Part shown: piece by piece, positions 26,087 to 35,483 of the stretch
Layout: the number at the start of each line of letters is the position of its first letter
Numbering within the stretch: position 1 is the stretch's first letter
Assembly: GCA_035388225.1 (NCBI GenBank)
Contig: DAOOPM010000020.1
Span: 1 to 64,000, forward strand
Origin: SB25 sp029560875
Lineage (GTDB): Bacteria; Bacteroidota; Bacteroidia; Bacteroidales; Tenuifilaceae
Length of the DNA stretch: 64,000 bases
Direction of reading: 5' to 3'
The notes under the pieces: model-generated
Told to the model about the DNA's origin: nothing
What the model saw: the letters and a program-made list of their open reading frames with translations, nothing else
Database searches by the model: none
Program-made: the position numbers and the translations under genes

Positions 26087-26097
26087 TAGTAATAGAG

Positions 26098-26128
26098 AAG
26101 GTCAACCTCACAGTTGACCTTTCTTTTA
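26098..26128. terminator. bidirectional terminator between convergent genes
   Basis: A 9-bp stem (AAGGTCAAC / GTTGACCTT) with a 6-base loop and a T-rich tail on the plus strand lies between the beta-propeller gene and the convergent secreted-protein gene. The minus-strand T run is weaker. Confidence 0.75.
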
Positions 26129-26133
26129 TTTAT

Positions 26134-27111
26134 CTATTCTAAGAATTTCTTAAAATCAGTATAGTTGAACTCCTTAAGCATTTCAACAGCTTTAATATCC
26201 TCTGGTGAAGAGTATTCGTTTTTGAAGTATAACTCTCCATAATCCATTTGCTGAATGCAATCCGCGTCAACTATAATTAGCTGAATTGCAGTATTTGGTT
26301 TGGTTTTATCGAAATAGTCCTTGTTCATTTTAACAAAGGCTCTTGCCCCTTCAAGCCTATAGGGACAGCCACACATTTTGTCACCCTCATATGCTGGACT
26401 ATTAAGTTCCTCTTCGGTGTAAGTGGCCTTTTCCTCGTTAATTTTATCTACGAACATTTTATAAAGTGTTTGGTCCAGTTCACCTTTTTCTAGTTGTTTT
26501 TTGCTTCTGCGCAAAAGTGCTTCTATGTATTCCTTTACTGTTATTGGAACCCATAGTGGATTTCCGTTTGATATTATCGCTATCCCATTGCTGTATAGTT
26601 TACATCCATTTTGCTCCCCAACTTCAATAGGTTCGGTGTTGATTAGCATACCATCTTTGTCGAACACATCGCCTATAGTATAGCCCATTAGGGCTCTATC
26701 GGGTCTGTTGAACAGTATGCTAAAGTATGCGCTGCACTCAGCGCAATGCCACATTATTTTACCATCATAATTAGCCCAAGGGAAAATAATTACGAAGAGT
26801 TCGAAGTGTATGTTTTTGCTCCAATGGAAAAATTCTTGTGTTTGACCAATTTCTCCCCGATGAATTACCTCAAATCCTTTCGGGTTATTTGACGAACTAT
26901 ACGATTTAAGATATTTTGCAAAGTTTTCCAGTTTCTTTTTTATGGTGGCCTCTTCCTGTACTGTGACTTTTAAAGCATAGTCCGATTTGGACCTTTCTTC
27001 ATTGTACTCATATACTGTATGTCCTTCGTGGTCGGAGAGGTATACGGTTTGTGCTTTGGTTGATAGTCCTGTAGCCACAACTATCAGTGTAAACATCAAT
27101 TTAAAGTTCAT
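26134..27111 (-). CDS. hypothetical secreted protein with CxxC and CxC pairs
   Basis: A 325-residue exported protein (signal peptide ending STKAQ). I do not recognise a family. The mature part holds a cysteine pair in WHCAECSAYF, another in KMCGCPYRLEG, and two single cysteines in EQNGCKLY and VDADCIQQM. Conserved-looking stretches are PYRLEGARAFVKMNKDYFDK and NYDGKIMWHC. The paired cysteines could form disulfides or bind metal. It is a single-gene unit facing the beta-propeller gene. Confidence 0.6.
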   Translation of the reverse strand: MNFKLMFTLIVVATGLSTKAQTVYLSDHEGHTVYEYNEERSKSDYALKVTVQEEATIKKKLENFAKYLKSYSSSNNPKGFEVIHRGEIGQTQEFFHWSKNIHFELFVIIFPWANYDGKIMWHCAECSAYFSILFNRPDRALMGYTIGDVFDKDGMLINTEPIEVGEQNGCKLYSNGIAIISNGNPLWVPITVKEYIEALLRRSKKQLEKGELDQTLYKMFVDKINEEKATYTEEELNSPAYEGDKMCGCPYRLEGARAFVKMNKDYFDKTKPNTAIQLIIVDADCIQQMDYGELYFKNEYSSPEDIKAVEMLKEFNYTDFKKFLE

Positions 27112-27241
27112 CTCAATAATATTTTTATGTGATTTAAAGTTCGGAAATTATTTTTTTAAGTCAAACTATATATTTTTTATGATTACAGAAAATGCTAAAA
27201 ACTATTTATTTGCGATTGTATTATACTTTTTCATTGATGAT

Positions 27242-27249
27242 TATCTTTG
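27242..27249 (+). promoter_or_regulatory. candidate Bacteroidota -7 element for leuS
   Basis: TATCTTTG fits the TAnnTTTG consensus of housekeeping promoters in this phylum and lies 57 bases before the leuS start. No well-placed TTG -33 element was found, so the call is weak. Confidence 0.4.
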
Positions 27250-27305
27250 CAACTTATTTTGGTTTGATTTTTTTAGTCTGATAACTAGCATTTAATATAA
27301 ATACT

Positions 27306-30089
27306 ATGGATTACAATTTTAAAGAGATTGAGAGTAAGTGGCAGGAATACTGGAAGAATAACAAAACTTACAAAGTAGATATAGACCCTTCGCGCCCAAA
27401 ATTCTATGTGCTCGATATGTTCCCTTATCCTTCAGGGGCAGGGTTGCACGTTGGACATCCACTTGGTTATATTGCATCCGATATATATTCACGCTTTAAG
27501 CGTTTGCAGGGCTTTAACGTTTTACACCCAATGGGTTACGATGCTTTTGGTTTGCCTGCAGAGCAGTATGCAATTCAAACTGGCCAGCACCCAGCCATCA
27601 CTACCGATAACAATATTAAGCGTTACCGCGAACAGCTCGATAAAATTGGATTCAGTTACGATTGGGACCGCGAGTTCCGCACCTGCGACCCATCGTACTA
27701 CAAGTGGACACAGTGGGCATTTATCCAAATGTTCAAGCATTGGTACAATAATCAAGCCCAGAAGGCTGAGCCTATTGAGAAGTTGATTGCCGAGTTTGAG
27801 AAGCACGGTAATTCTAAGGTTGATGCAGTTTGTAGCGAAGTAAAAGCATTTACTGCCGAAGATTGGAAATCTATGACTGAGGTTGAACAGCAAGAGGTTC
27901 TCCTCGCATATCGCTTGGCTTACCTTGCCGATGTAATGGTAAACTGGTGTCCTGCATTAGGAACTGTACTTGCGAACGATGAGGTTAAGGAGGGTTTTTC
28001 AGTACGTGGTGGCCATCCTGTGGAGCAACGCAAGATGCGTCAGTGGTGCTTGCGTATTTCTGCGTATGCAGAGCGCTTGCTTAACGATATGGAGACCCTA
28101 GAGTGGACTGACTCTTTAAAAGAGATACAGCGCAACTGGATTGGCCGTTCCGAGGGTGCTGAGGTGTACTTCAAAATTGATGGGTCAGATATGAAAATCC
28201 TGATTTTCACTACCCGTCCCGACACTATTTACGGTGCAACCTTTATGGTACTTGCTCCAGAAAGTGAGTTGGTTGATGAATTAACCACTCCTGAGTACGC
28301 AGAGAAAGTTAGCGCATATCGCGATGAGGTTAAACGTAAAACGGAGCGTGAACGTATGGCCGAGGCCAAAAAGGTTACAGGTCAGTTCACAGGTAGTTAC
28401 GCCATAAATCCTTTTACTAACGAGCGTATTCCTATTTGGATTAGTGAGTATGTATTGGCAGGCTACGGTACAGGCGCTATTATGGCTGTTCCTGCACACG
28501 ATAGTCGCGACTTTGTTTTTGCACGCACATTCAATTTGCCAATTATTCAAACCGTAATTCGACCCGGCGAACAGGCTACAGACCCAAAGAGTTGGAGTGA
28601 ATCTTACGATTCGAAAGAGGGTGTTGTTATCAATAGCACTTTGATTAATGGTTTGGATGTAAAACAGGCCATCAGCAAAATAAACGAGGTGATTGAATCG
28701 CGTGGATTGGGTAAGCGCAAAATAAACTATCGCTTACGCGATGCTATTTTCAGCCGTCAACGTTACTGGGGCGAACCGTTCCCCGTTTACTATAAGGATG
28801 GAATGCCATACGCAATTGATGAGAGCAAACTTCCGTTGGAGTTGCCCGAGGTTGATGCCTTTTTGCCCACCGAGAAAGGCGAACCACCACTTGGTCGCGC
28901 TAAAAACTGGAAGAATGAAGTTGGCTATGGCTACGAATTAAGCACAATGCCTGGTTTTGCAGGTTCATCGGCATACTACTTGCGCTATATGGACCCTCAC
29001 AATAACAACGGCTTGGTATCCAAGGAGGCGAATAACTATTGGGAAAATGTGGATTTATACATTGGTGGAACCGAACACGCTGTTGGACACCTTATATATT
29101 CACGTTTCTGGAATAAATTCCTTTTTGACCTTGGCCATGTTTGTAAGAATGAGCCATTCAAAAAATTGATTAACCAGGGAATGATTCAGGGTCGTTCGAA
29201 TTTTGTTTATAGAATCAAGAATACTAATACTTATGTTTCTCTGAACCTAAAGGATAAGCACGATGTTACTCCAATTCACGTTGATGTTAACATTGTAAGC
29301 AACGATATTTTGGATATAGAGGCATTCCGCAAGTGGCGTCCAGAGTTCAGCGATGCTGAGTTTATACTTGAAGATGGTAAGTACATCTGCGGTTGGGCTG
29401 TGGAGAAGATGAGTAAGAGTATGTGGAACGTTGTAAACCCCGATGTTATTGTTGATAAGTATGGTGCCGATACGCTTCGTATGTACGAGATGTTCTTGGG
29501 ACCTCTTGAGCAAAGTAAGCCTTGGGATACAAACGGGATTGATGGTGTACACAAGTTCTTCCGTCGTTTCTGGCGTTTATACCACAATGCCAACAACCAG
29601 TTTGAGGTTTCCGATGCTGAGCCCACAGCGCAGGAGCTAAAAGTACTTCACAAAACTATCAAGAAAATTACCGAGGATATCGAGAAATTCAGCTTTAACA
29701 CCGGCGTTTCTGCATTTATGATTTGCGTAAATGAACTAACCGAGTTAAAGTGTAACAAACGAGCAATCCTTGAGCCTCTTTGTGCGCTTATAGCATCGTA
29801 TGCTCCGCATATTGCTGAAGAGTTATGGCATTTGTTGGGTCACAGCACATCGGTTTGCGATGCAAAATGGCCTAAGTACGATGAGAAGTACTTGCAGGAG
29901 AGCACCTATACTTGTCCTGTTTCATTTAACGGAAAAACCCGATTCACACTGGAGATTCCTTTGAATATACCTCAGGCAGAAGTTGAGAAAATTGTGCTAG
30001 CCGATGCCAATACGCAGAAGTTCTTGGAGGGTAAGCAACCCAAGAAAATTATTGTTGTTCCAAACAAAATTGTCAATATTGTAATGTAG
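27306..30089 (+). CDS. leuS: leucyl-tRNA synthetase
   Basis: Charges tRNA-Leu with leucine. At 927 residues it has the full set of parts: the HIGH-type signature in YPSGAGLHVGH (HVGH at 48-51), an editing domain in the first half (the TTRPDTIYGATFMVLAPE segment) and the KMSKS loop (EKMSKSMWN) near residue 701. The anticodon-binding region and the short C-terminal domain finish it (IIVVPNKIVNIVM). A region around residues 150-200 (EKLIAEFEKHGNSKVDAVCSEVKAF) is an insertion in the catalytic domain. No truncation is seen. A strong terminator follows 19 bases after the stop. Confidence 0.98.
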   Translation: MDYNFKEIESKWQEYWKNNKTYKVDIDPSRPKFYVLDMFPYPSGAGLHVGHPLGYIASDIYSRFKRLQGFNVLHPMGYDAFGLPAEQYAIQTGQHPAITTDNNIKRYREQLDKIGFSYDWDREFRTCDPSYYKWTQWAFIQMFKHWYNNQAQKAEPIEKLIAEFEKHGNSKVDAVCSEVKAFTAEDWKSMTEVEQQEVLLAYRLAYLADVMVNWCPALGTVLANDEVKEGFSVRGGHPVEQRKMRQWCLRISAYAERLLNDMETLEWTDSLKEIQRNWIGRSEGAEVYFKIDGSDMKILIFTTRPDTIYGATFMVLAPESELVDELTTPEYAEKVSAYRDEVKRKTERERMAEAKKVTGQFTGSYAINPFTNERIPIWISEYVLAGYGTGAIMAVPAHDSRDFVFARTFNLPIIQTVIRPGEQATDPKSWSESYDSKEGVVINSTLINGLDVKQAISKINEVIESRGLGKRKINYRLRDAIFSRQRYWGEPFPVYYKDGMPYAIDESKLPLELPEVDAFLPTEKGEPPLGRAKNWKNEVGYGYELSTMPGFAGSSAYYLRYMDPHNNNGLVSKEANNYWENVDLYIGGTEHAVGHLIYSRFWNKFLFDLGHVCKNEPFKKLINQGMIQGRSNFVYRIKNTNTYVSLNLKDKHDVTPIHVDVNIVSNDILDIEAFRKWRPEFSDAEFILEDGKYICGWAVEKMSKSMWNVVNPDVIVDKYGADTLRMYEMFLGPLEQSKPWDTNGIDGVHKFFRRFWRLYHNANNQFEVSDAEPTAQELKVLHKTIKKITEDIEKFSFNTGVSAFMICVNELTELKCNKRAILEPLCALIASYAPHIAEELWHLLGHSTSVCDAKWPKYDEKYLQESTYTCPVSFNGKTRFTLEIPLNIPQAEVEKIVLADANTQKFLEGKQPKKIIVVPNKIVNIVM

Positions 30090-30108
30090 TTATGTTTTGA
30101 ACTTATAG

Positions 30109-30149
30109 GTTGATGGTTAAAGGATTTGCTCTTTTAACCATCAACTTTT
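30109..30149 (+). terminator. rho-independent terminator after leuS
   Basis: A 13-bp perfect stem (GTTGATGGTTAAA and its complement) with an 11-base loop and a following TTTT. Confidence 0.8.
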
Positions 30150-30295
30150 AGATATTAGCATCGCCAAAATATCCGAAAACGTGTCAATACAAACACTTGG
30201 TCAATTTTATTTGGTGAGTGCATAAAAATAGTTTAATTTTAGTTATCCCATTTCGGAATCATTAATCACTTTAAATCATCTTAAACGATATAACT

Positions 30296-30706
30296 ATGGA
30301 GAGAACAGAAAGCAAAACCAAATCATTTAAGGATTTAGTGGTTTGGCAAAAAGCCCATGCGTTCGTACTAAACATTTACCAGCAGGTGAAACACATCCCC
30401 GAAGATAATCAATCATTTGTGGGCGATATGCTTTGCGAGAGCGCTACAGCCATAGCTACAAACATTGTTGGCGGTTATAGAAAAAAGGATAGAGACGAAA
30501 AATTGATGTTCCTTTCAACAGCACAGGATGCCCTAGAGGAATGCCGCTACTACATTATCCTTGCCAACGACTTAGGTTTGTTTGACCAATATCAGGCCGA
30601 TGACCTCGAAAATGCTATTGGCGAAGTTAGTTATTTGCTAAATTCTTACGCAAAATCAATCCAACGTAGGAAGGAAGAGGATAGTAGAAACGAAAATCAA
30701 TACTAG
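30296..30706 (+). CDS. four-helix-bundle protein (S23/intervening-sequence family)
   Basis: A 136-residue helical protein. FKDLVVWQKAHAFVLNIYQQV at the start and EECRYYIILANDLGL followed by LLNSYAKSIQRRK at the end match the four-helix-bundle family TIGR02436, first noted as an ORF in 23S rRNA intervening sequences but widespread as a free-standing gene. Its function is unknown; the internal segment CESATAIATNIVGGYRKKD is the family's conserved loop. It is 15 bases upstream of the YitT gene and may be in one operon. Confidence 0.9.
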   Translation: MERTESKTKSFKDLVVWQKAHAFVLNIYQQVKHIPEDNQSFVGDMLCESATAIATNIVGGYRKKDRDEKLMFLSTAQDALEECRYYIILANDLGLFDQYQADDLENAIGEVSYLLNSYAKSIQRRKEEDSRNENQY

Positions 30707-30721
30707 TATTTTATATAGAGT

Positions 30722-31600
30722 ATGACAAGTAGTAAAATTTTCAAAACAACTCGTTCATATACCATTATAGTATTTGGGTTGTTGTTATATGCTCTATCGT
30801 GGACCGCATTTCTTATTCCACACAAAATAACGGGAGGTGGAGTTTCTGGCATTGGAGCACTAATATACTATGCCACAGGTTTTCCTATGGGTTATACATA
30901 TTTTTTAGTGAACATAGGTTTAATCTTCATCGCCATTAAAATGCTTGGGGCGAACTTTGGCGTAAAAACAGTATTCGGTGTAATTGTTGGCTCTGTTTTG
31001 CTGTCTGTACTTCAGGCAACAATAAAACAACCAGTGGTGGACGATAAGTTTATGTCGACTATTATTGGCGGAGCAATTGCTGGTGTTGGCTTGGGGATTG
31101 TGTTTACACAGGGCGGTAGCACTGGTGGTACCGATATCATTGCGATGATAATCAACAAGTACCGAAACATCAGCCCTGGTAGGGTTATATTGATGTGCGA
31201 TGTGTTTATAATTGGTTCTTCCTTCCTTGTGTTGCTCGACTTAGACCCTGCAAAGCGTATTGAGACTATTGTTTACGGATATGTTGCCATGGCAATTACA
31301 GCCTACTCTCTCGATGCAGTGTTGTCAGGAAGCAAACAATCCGTGCAGGTTTTTGTGTTCTCGAAGCAATACCAAGTAATTGCCGATAGAATTACAGCCG
31401 AACTGAATAGGGGCGTTACAGTAATCGATGGTCAAGGCTGGTTTACCAAGGAGAACCAAAAGGTTTTAATTACTCTGGTTCGCAAGCACGAAGCTAACGA
31501 CGTTTATAGAGTAATTAAGGAGGTTGACCCCGAGGCGTTTATTTCGGTAGCAAGTGTTATGGGTGTTTATGGAAGAGGTTTTGAACGGATTCGGCACTAA
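30722..31600 (+). CDS. YitT-family membrane protein with DUF2179 domain
   Basis: A 292-residue membrane protein. About five or six helices fill the first 200 residues, with the family segments TGGGVSGIGALIYY and FTQGGSTGGTDIIAMIINKY. The C-terminal DUF2179 domain (VFSKQYQVIADRI, RGVTVIDGQGWFTKENQKVL, PEAFISVASVMGVYGRGF) is soluble and is thought to bind a ligand. The transport role of the family is unclear. A terminator follows 22 bases after the stop. Confidence 0.92.
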   Translation: MTSSKIFKTTRSYTIIVFGLLLYALSWTAFLIPHKITGGGVSGIGALIYYATGFPMGYTYFLVNIGLIFIAIKMLGANFGVKTVFGVIVGSVLLSVLQATIKQPVVDDKFMSTIIGGAIAGVGLGIVFTQGGSTGGTDIIAMIINKYRNISPGRVILMCDVFIIGSSFLVLLDLDPAKRIETIVYGYVAMAITAYSLDAVLSGSKQSVQVFVFSKQYQVIADRITAELNRGVTVIDGQGWFTKENQKVLITLVRKHEANDVYRVIKEVDPEAFISVASVMGVYGRGFERIRH

Positions 31601-31622
31601 ATCCTCATTTATATTGATATTT

Positions 31623-31650
31623 AGCCTTGGTGATAAACCAGGGCTTTTTT
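31623..31650 (+). terminator. rho-independent terminator after the YitT gene
   Basis: A 9-bp stem (AGCCTTGGT / ACCAGGGCT, one G-T wobble) with a 5-base loop is followed by a run of T residues. Confidence 0.85.
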
Positions 31651-31720
31651 GTTTAAGAATTTTATCTTTTTCTCTTGACAAAACTCGACAATTTGCATAA
31701 CTTGTTCAAAAACAGCAAGC

Positions 31721-32395
31721 ATGAGACCTAAAGTTTGTCTCAAAGTCTTAATTCCAATTATAATGGGGGTAGGCACAACATCGTGCCACATGTTGTATGT
31801 TCCTAATAGTTTTAATTCTCCATTGTTAAGGAATAAGGGTGATGGTCAAATTAATGTTACTACTGGTATATCGGGCTTTGAAGTGCAAACGGCTTATGCT
31901 ATTACCGACAATGTTGGAATAATGGCTAATGGTCAAGTTCTAAAGACTACCGAGCACGATACTTTAAAGCAGCAGAGAACACTTTTTGAGTTGGGTTTGG
32001 GTTATACCGAGAAGTTTAGTGATAATGGTATTTTTGAAATTTTTGGTGGAGCAGGAGTGGGAGAGGTGCCAGCCGATTACAGGAAAATTGATTACGATGG
32101 AGTTTCTACTACACAAATAACTAGATACTTTATACAGCCAGGCCTAGGATTTTATAACGATTGGCTAGACATAAGCATTCTTAGCCGATTATCGGCTGTA
32201 AGCATTGGAGGAGAAACAAACTGGTTCTACGAACCAGGCTTTATGGCTAAAATGGGATATAAGCGTTTGCGCTTTTATTCCTGTATAGGTTTATCTATTC
32301 CGTTTGAAAAATACGATGACCAAAAGTGGAACCACAACCCTATAATGTTCTCCATAGGGATACACTTTAACTTTGGAAAGCGCTTAGAGGAATAA
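31721..32395 (+). CDS. putative outer-membrane lipoprotein, small beta-barrel-like
   Basis: A 224-residue predicted lipoprotein: the signal peptide ends GVGTTSC at residue 22. The mature chain is a series of amphipathic strands (NVTTGISGFEVQTAYAITDN, LFELGLGYTEKFSDN, FEIFGGAGVGEVPADY) and ends with an aromatic strand (PIMFSIGIHFNFGKRLEE), as in small outer-membrane barrels. No family name can be given. It is convergent with purN, 4 bases apart. Confidence 0.68.
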   Translation: MRPKVCLKVLIPIIMGVGTTSCHMLYVPNSFNSPLLRNKGDGQINVTTGISGFEVQTAYAITDNVGIMANGQVLKTTEHDTLKQQRTLFELGLGYTEKFSDNGIFEIFGGAGVGEVPADYRKIDYDGVSTTQITRYFIQPGLGFYNDWLDISILSRLSAVSIGGETNWFYEPGFMAKMGYKRLRFYSCIGLSIPFEKYDDQKWNHNPIMFSIGIHFNFGKRLEE

Positions 32396-32399
32396 TCAA

Positions 32400-32960
32400 T
32401 TAAAGAAGTATCCATTCAATTACTTTTGGATAGTGCTCGTACTCCAGTTTGTGAACCTTTTGGGCAAGGGTTTCGGGTGTGTCGTTTTTATCTATCGAAC
32501 ATTTTGCTTGAAAAATGATTCCACCCTCATCGTAATTGTTGTTCACGTAATGAATAGTTATTCCGCTTTCAGCCTCGTTGTTGGCAATAACTGCCTCGTG
32601 CACCTTGTTGCCATACATTCCTTTTCCACCATATTTTGGCAAAAGTGCGGGGTGAATGTTGACAATTTTATTAGGATACGCATTAATTAAATACTCTGGC
32701 ACTAACTTAAGGAATCCAGCTAGAACAATAAAATCTACCTTATATGAATTGAGTACTTTAATGAAATCTCCGTTCCTAAAAGCATCCATGCTGAAAACTT
32801 CGCAATTTACACCAAGTTTTTTTGCCCGTTCAATTACAAAGGCTTTAGGGTTTTCTGTGGCAAATAGGACTATTTTAACTCCTTGTTTGTCACTAAAATA
32901 GTTCACAATGTTCTCCGCATTACTACCTGACCCTGATGCTATAATTGCTATATTATTCAT
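32400..32960 (-). CDS. purN: phosphoribosylglycinamide formyltransferase
   Basis: Transfers a formyl group from 10-formyl-THF to GAR in purine synthesis. At 186 residues it has the P-loop-like start IAIIASGSGSNAENIV and the catalytic triad: N101 and H103 in VNIHPALLPKYGGKGMYG, and D144 in NNYDEGGIIF. The length is normal for the family. It is a single-gene unit on the minus strand, divergent from acpP. Confidence 0.96.
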   Translation of the reverse strand: MNNIAIIASGSGSNAENIVNYFSDKQGVKIVLFATENPKAFVIERAKKLGVNCEVFSMDAFRNGDFIKVLNSYKVDFIVLAGFLKLVPEYLINAYPNKIVNIHPALLPKYGGKGMYGNKVHEAVIANNEAESGITIHYVNNNYDEGGIIFQAKCSIDKNDTPETLAQKVHKLEYEHYPKVIEWILL

Positions 32961-33039
32961 TATTAGATATTTATTAAATTAAAGTTAAACGATTGTCAAA
33001 AAAAAGTTTTTGAGATGACAAAAATATGAACAAAAAAAT

Positions 33040-33047
33040 TACTTTTG
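33040..33047 (+). promoter_or_regulatory. candidate -7 element for acpP-fabF
   Basis: TACTTTTG, followed by C, fits the TAnnTTTG consensus and lies 88 bases before the acpP start. A matching TTG -33 element at normal spacing was not seen. Confidence 0.45.
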
Positions 33048-33134
33048 CGGCTGAATTTGTCATCTGATTATTATCAGGTGAAATTTTTTTCTTTGCGATT
33101 GAAAACTTTATTTATTAACTAAATTTTAAAAACT

Positions 33135-33371
33135 ATGTCGGATATTGCAACAAGAGTAAAGTCAATTATCGTTGACAAACTCGGAGTAGACGAGAACGAA
33201 GTAACTCCAGAAGCAAGCTTTACCAATGATTTAGGTGCTGATTCACTTGACACCGTTGAGTTAATTATGGAATTCGAGAAAGAATTCAACCTTTCTATTC
33301 CAGACGATGAGGCTGAAAAGATTGGTACTGTTGGAGATGCTATCAATTACATCGAAAGCCACAGCAAGTAA
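33135..33371 (+). CDS. acpP: acyl carrier protein
   Basis: A 78-residue acidic protein that carries growing acyl chains on 4'-phosphopantetheine. The attachment serine is S37 in the invariant LGADSLDTVEL. The length is normal. It is 57 bases upstream of fabF, the usual order for fatty-acid synthesis genes in this phylum, and shares its transcript. Confidence 0.97.
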   Translation: MSDIATRVKSIIVDKLGVDENEVTPEASFTNDLGADSLDTVELIMEFEKEFNLSIPDDEAEKIGTVGDAINYIESHSK

Positions 33372-33428
33372 TATCAAAAATTAAAAAATCCTTACAAGCA
33401 AACTAGTTTTAAACTAAAATTTCACTTT

Positions 33429-34679
33429 ATGGAAATGAAGCGTGTTGTAGTTACAGGTGTTGGTACAATTAATCCTTTAGGTAACAATATTCAAGAGTAT
33501 TGGACTAACCTCGAGAACGGGGTGAGTGGTTGTGAACTAATTACCAGTTTCGACACTTCAAAGTTTAAAACAAAATTTGCCTGTATGGTAAAGAATTTTG
33601 ATCCAAATAATTACTTCGACCGTAAAGAGGCAAAAAAGATAGATCCTTACACCCAGTTTGCGCTGGTGGCTGTAGACGAGGCTATGAAGGACGCTGCTTT
33701 TAACCTTGAGTCTATTGATTTAGATGCGGCTGGAGTTATTTGGGCTTCAGGTATTGGTGGTTTACAGACCATGACTGAAGAACTAAGAGGCTACTTCGCG
33801 GGTGATGGTACACCCCGATTTAGCCCTTTCTTTATTCCTAGAATGATTTCTGATATTGCAGCTGGACACATTTCCATGAAGTATGGTTTCCGTGGTCCAA
33901 ACTTTTCCACAGTTTCTGCTTGTGCTTCAGCAACTAATGGATTAATTTGCGCTATGGATATTATCCGTACTGGTAAGGCAAGCATTATTATTAGTGGCGG
34001 TTCAGAAGCTTCTGTTAATGAGGTTGGTGTTGCAGGTTTTAACGCCCTACAAGCGTTGTCAACTAATAATGATGAGTTTAAGAGCGCATCGCGTCCGTTT
34101 GATGTTTCCCGTGATGGTTTTGTTATGGGAGAAGGAGCGGGATGTCTTATTCTTGAAGAGTACGAACATGCTAAAGCCCGTGGGGCAAAAATTTACTGTG
34201 AATTGGTAGGTGGCGGTATGACTGCCGATGCTTATCACTTGACAGCACCACACCCCGATGGATTGGGTGCAAGAAAGGTTATGGAGAATGCAATTAAAGA
34301 TGCAAATCTTAAACCAGAGGATATCGACTATGTTAATGTACACGGTACATCTACTCCTCTTGGCGATATTGCTGAAACTAAGGCTATCCTTTCTGTATTC
34401 GGAGAGCACGCGTACAAACTTAACATTAGTTCTACTAAGTCTATGACAGGTCACTTGCTTGGAGCTGCTGGTGCAATTGAAGCTTTAGCCACTGTAATGG
34501 CGGTTTATAAGGACATCGTTCCTCCAACCATTAACTTGCAAAATGTTGACCCTGAGATTGACAGCAAACTTAATTTGACTCCAAATAAAGCTCAAAAACG
34601 TACTGTAAGAGCAGCCTTGAGTAATACTTTTGGATTTGGTGGTCATAATGCATCAATTATCGTTAAAAAGATTTCCTAG
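33429..34679 (+). CDS. fabF: beta-ketoacyl-ACP synthase II
   Basis: Condenses malonyl-ACP with acyl-ACP during fatty-acid elongation. The 416-residue protein has the catalytic C165 in VSACASATNG, the first catalytic histidine in VNVHGTSTPLGD and the second in STKSMTGHLLGAAG. The NTFGFGGHNAS loop near the end completes the family pattern. It lies between acpP and rnc with short gaps. Confidence 0.97.
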   Translation: MEMKRVVVTGVGTINPLGNNIQEYWTNLENGVSGCELITSFDTSKFKTKFACMVKNFDPNNYFDRKEAKKIDPYTQFALVAVDEAMKDAAFNLESIDLDAAGVIWASGIGGLQTMTEELRGYFAGDGTPRFSPFFIPRMISDIAAGHISMKYGFRGPNFSTVSACASATNGLICAMDIIRTGKASIIISGGSEASVNEVGVAGFNALQALSTNNDEFKSASRPFDVSRDGFVMGEGAGCLILEEYEHAKARGAKIYCELVGGGMTADAYHLTAPHPDGLGARKVMENAIKDANLKPEDIDYVNVHGTSTPLGDIAETKAILSVFGEHAYKLNISSTKSMTGHLLGAAGAIEALATVMAVYKDIVPPTINLQNVDPEIDSKLNLTPNKAQKRTVRAALSNTFGFGGHNASIIVKKIS

Positions 34680-34686
34680 TTACTAG

Positions 34687-35442
34687 GTGTTAAGATTTTT
34701 ATCACGTCCAATTGAGCGTTTCCGCGTAAAATCAGCGGATAGGGAATTGTTCGTTCAACTGAAGAGAATTTTAGGATTTTCACCAAAAAATATTGAATTG
34801 TATAAGCTGGCCATGGTTCATCGGTCAGCTTCTTTCGTTTTACCCAAGGGTAAACGGGTTGATAATGAGCGTTTGGAGTACCTCGGTGATGCTGTGCTAG
34901 ATGCTATAGTGGCCGATTACCTTTTTGAACGCTATCCAAACCAAAAGGAAGGCTTTCTTACTAAAATGCGGGCTAAAATAGTAAGCCGCTCAAGTTTAAA
35001 CCAGCTTGCCATAAGCATGGGGCTTGATTCTTTGGTAAAAATAAGCAATGGTACCATTACCACTCACAAGAATATTTTTGGCAATGCCTTGGAGGCATTA
35101 ATTGGCGCCATATTTCTTGATAAAGGCTACCAGTTTACAAATATGGTTGTGGTAAATAATATTTTGGACAGGTTTATTAACTTGGATGACTTGCAGGCGC
35201 TTGATACCGATTACAAGAGCAAGTTGATAGAGTTTGCTCAAAAACACAAACTTTCTCTCAGTTTTGACACACACGAGGATACTTCCGGAGAATCTAATCC
35301 TCCCCGGTTCTTATCGAATCTTATCTTTGATGGAAAGGAGATGTCCGTTGGATATGGATTTTCAAAAAAAGAAGCAGAACAGCAGGCCAGTATGATTGCT
35401 TTGGAGAAGATAGAGGATAATATTTCTGAATATATTAAGTAA
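34687..35442 (+). CDS. rnc: ribonuclease III
   Basis: Cleaves double-stranded RNA in rRNA processing and RNA decay. The 251-residue protein has the nuclease signature NERLEYLGDAVLD at 60-72, the second catalytic acidic segment GNALEALIGAIFLDKGY, and a C-terminal dsRNA-binding domain from about 175 (KSKLIEFAQKHKLSLSF, KKEAEQQASMIALEKI). The start is a GTG eight bases after the fabF stop; no ATG fits as well. A terminator overlaps the last base of the gene. Confidence 0.94.
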   Translation: MLRFLSRPIERFRVKSADRELFVQLKRILGFSPKNIELYKLAMVHRSASFVLPKGKRVDNERLEYLGDAVLDAIVADYLFERYPNQKEGFLTKMRAKIVSRSSLNQLAISMGLDSLVKISNGTITTHKNIFGNALEALIGAIFLDKGYQFTNMVVVNNILDRFINLDDLQALDTDYKSKLIEFAQKHKLSLSFDTHEDTSGESNPPRFLSNLIFDGKEMSVGYGFSKKEAEQQASMIALEKIEDNISEYIK

Positions 35443-35477
35443 AAGGCGCAAATTAATTGATATTGCGCCTTTTTGTT
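35442..35477 (+). terminator. rho-independent terminator after rnc
   Basis: A 10-bp perfect stem (AAAGGCGCAA / TTGCGCCTTT) with an 11-base loop and a T-rich tail. It may also serve the broken gene on the other strand. Confidence 0.85.
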
Positions 35478-35483
35478 TTATTG

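Noticed and set aside
26987..27295. Plus-strand 102-codon frame between the secreted unknown and leuS
   Set aside because: Low-complexity hydrophobic product, part antisense to a real gene, with no conserved features.
27522..27893. Minus-strand open frame of 123 codons inside leuS
   Set aside because: It is a shadow of a highly conserved coding region; its product shows no domain or signal.
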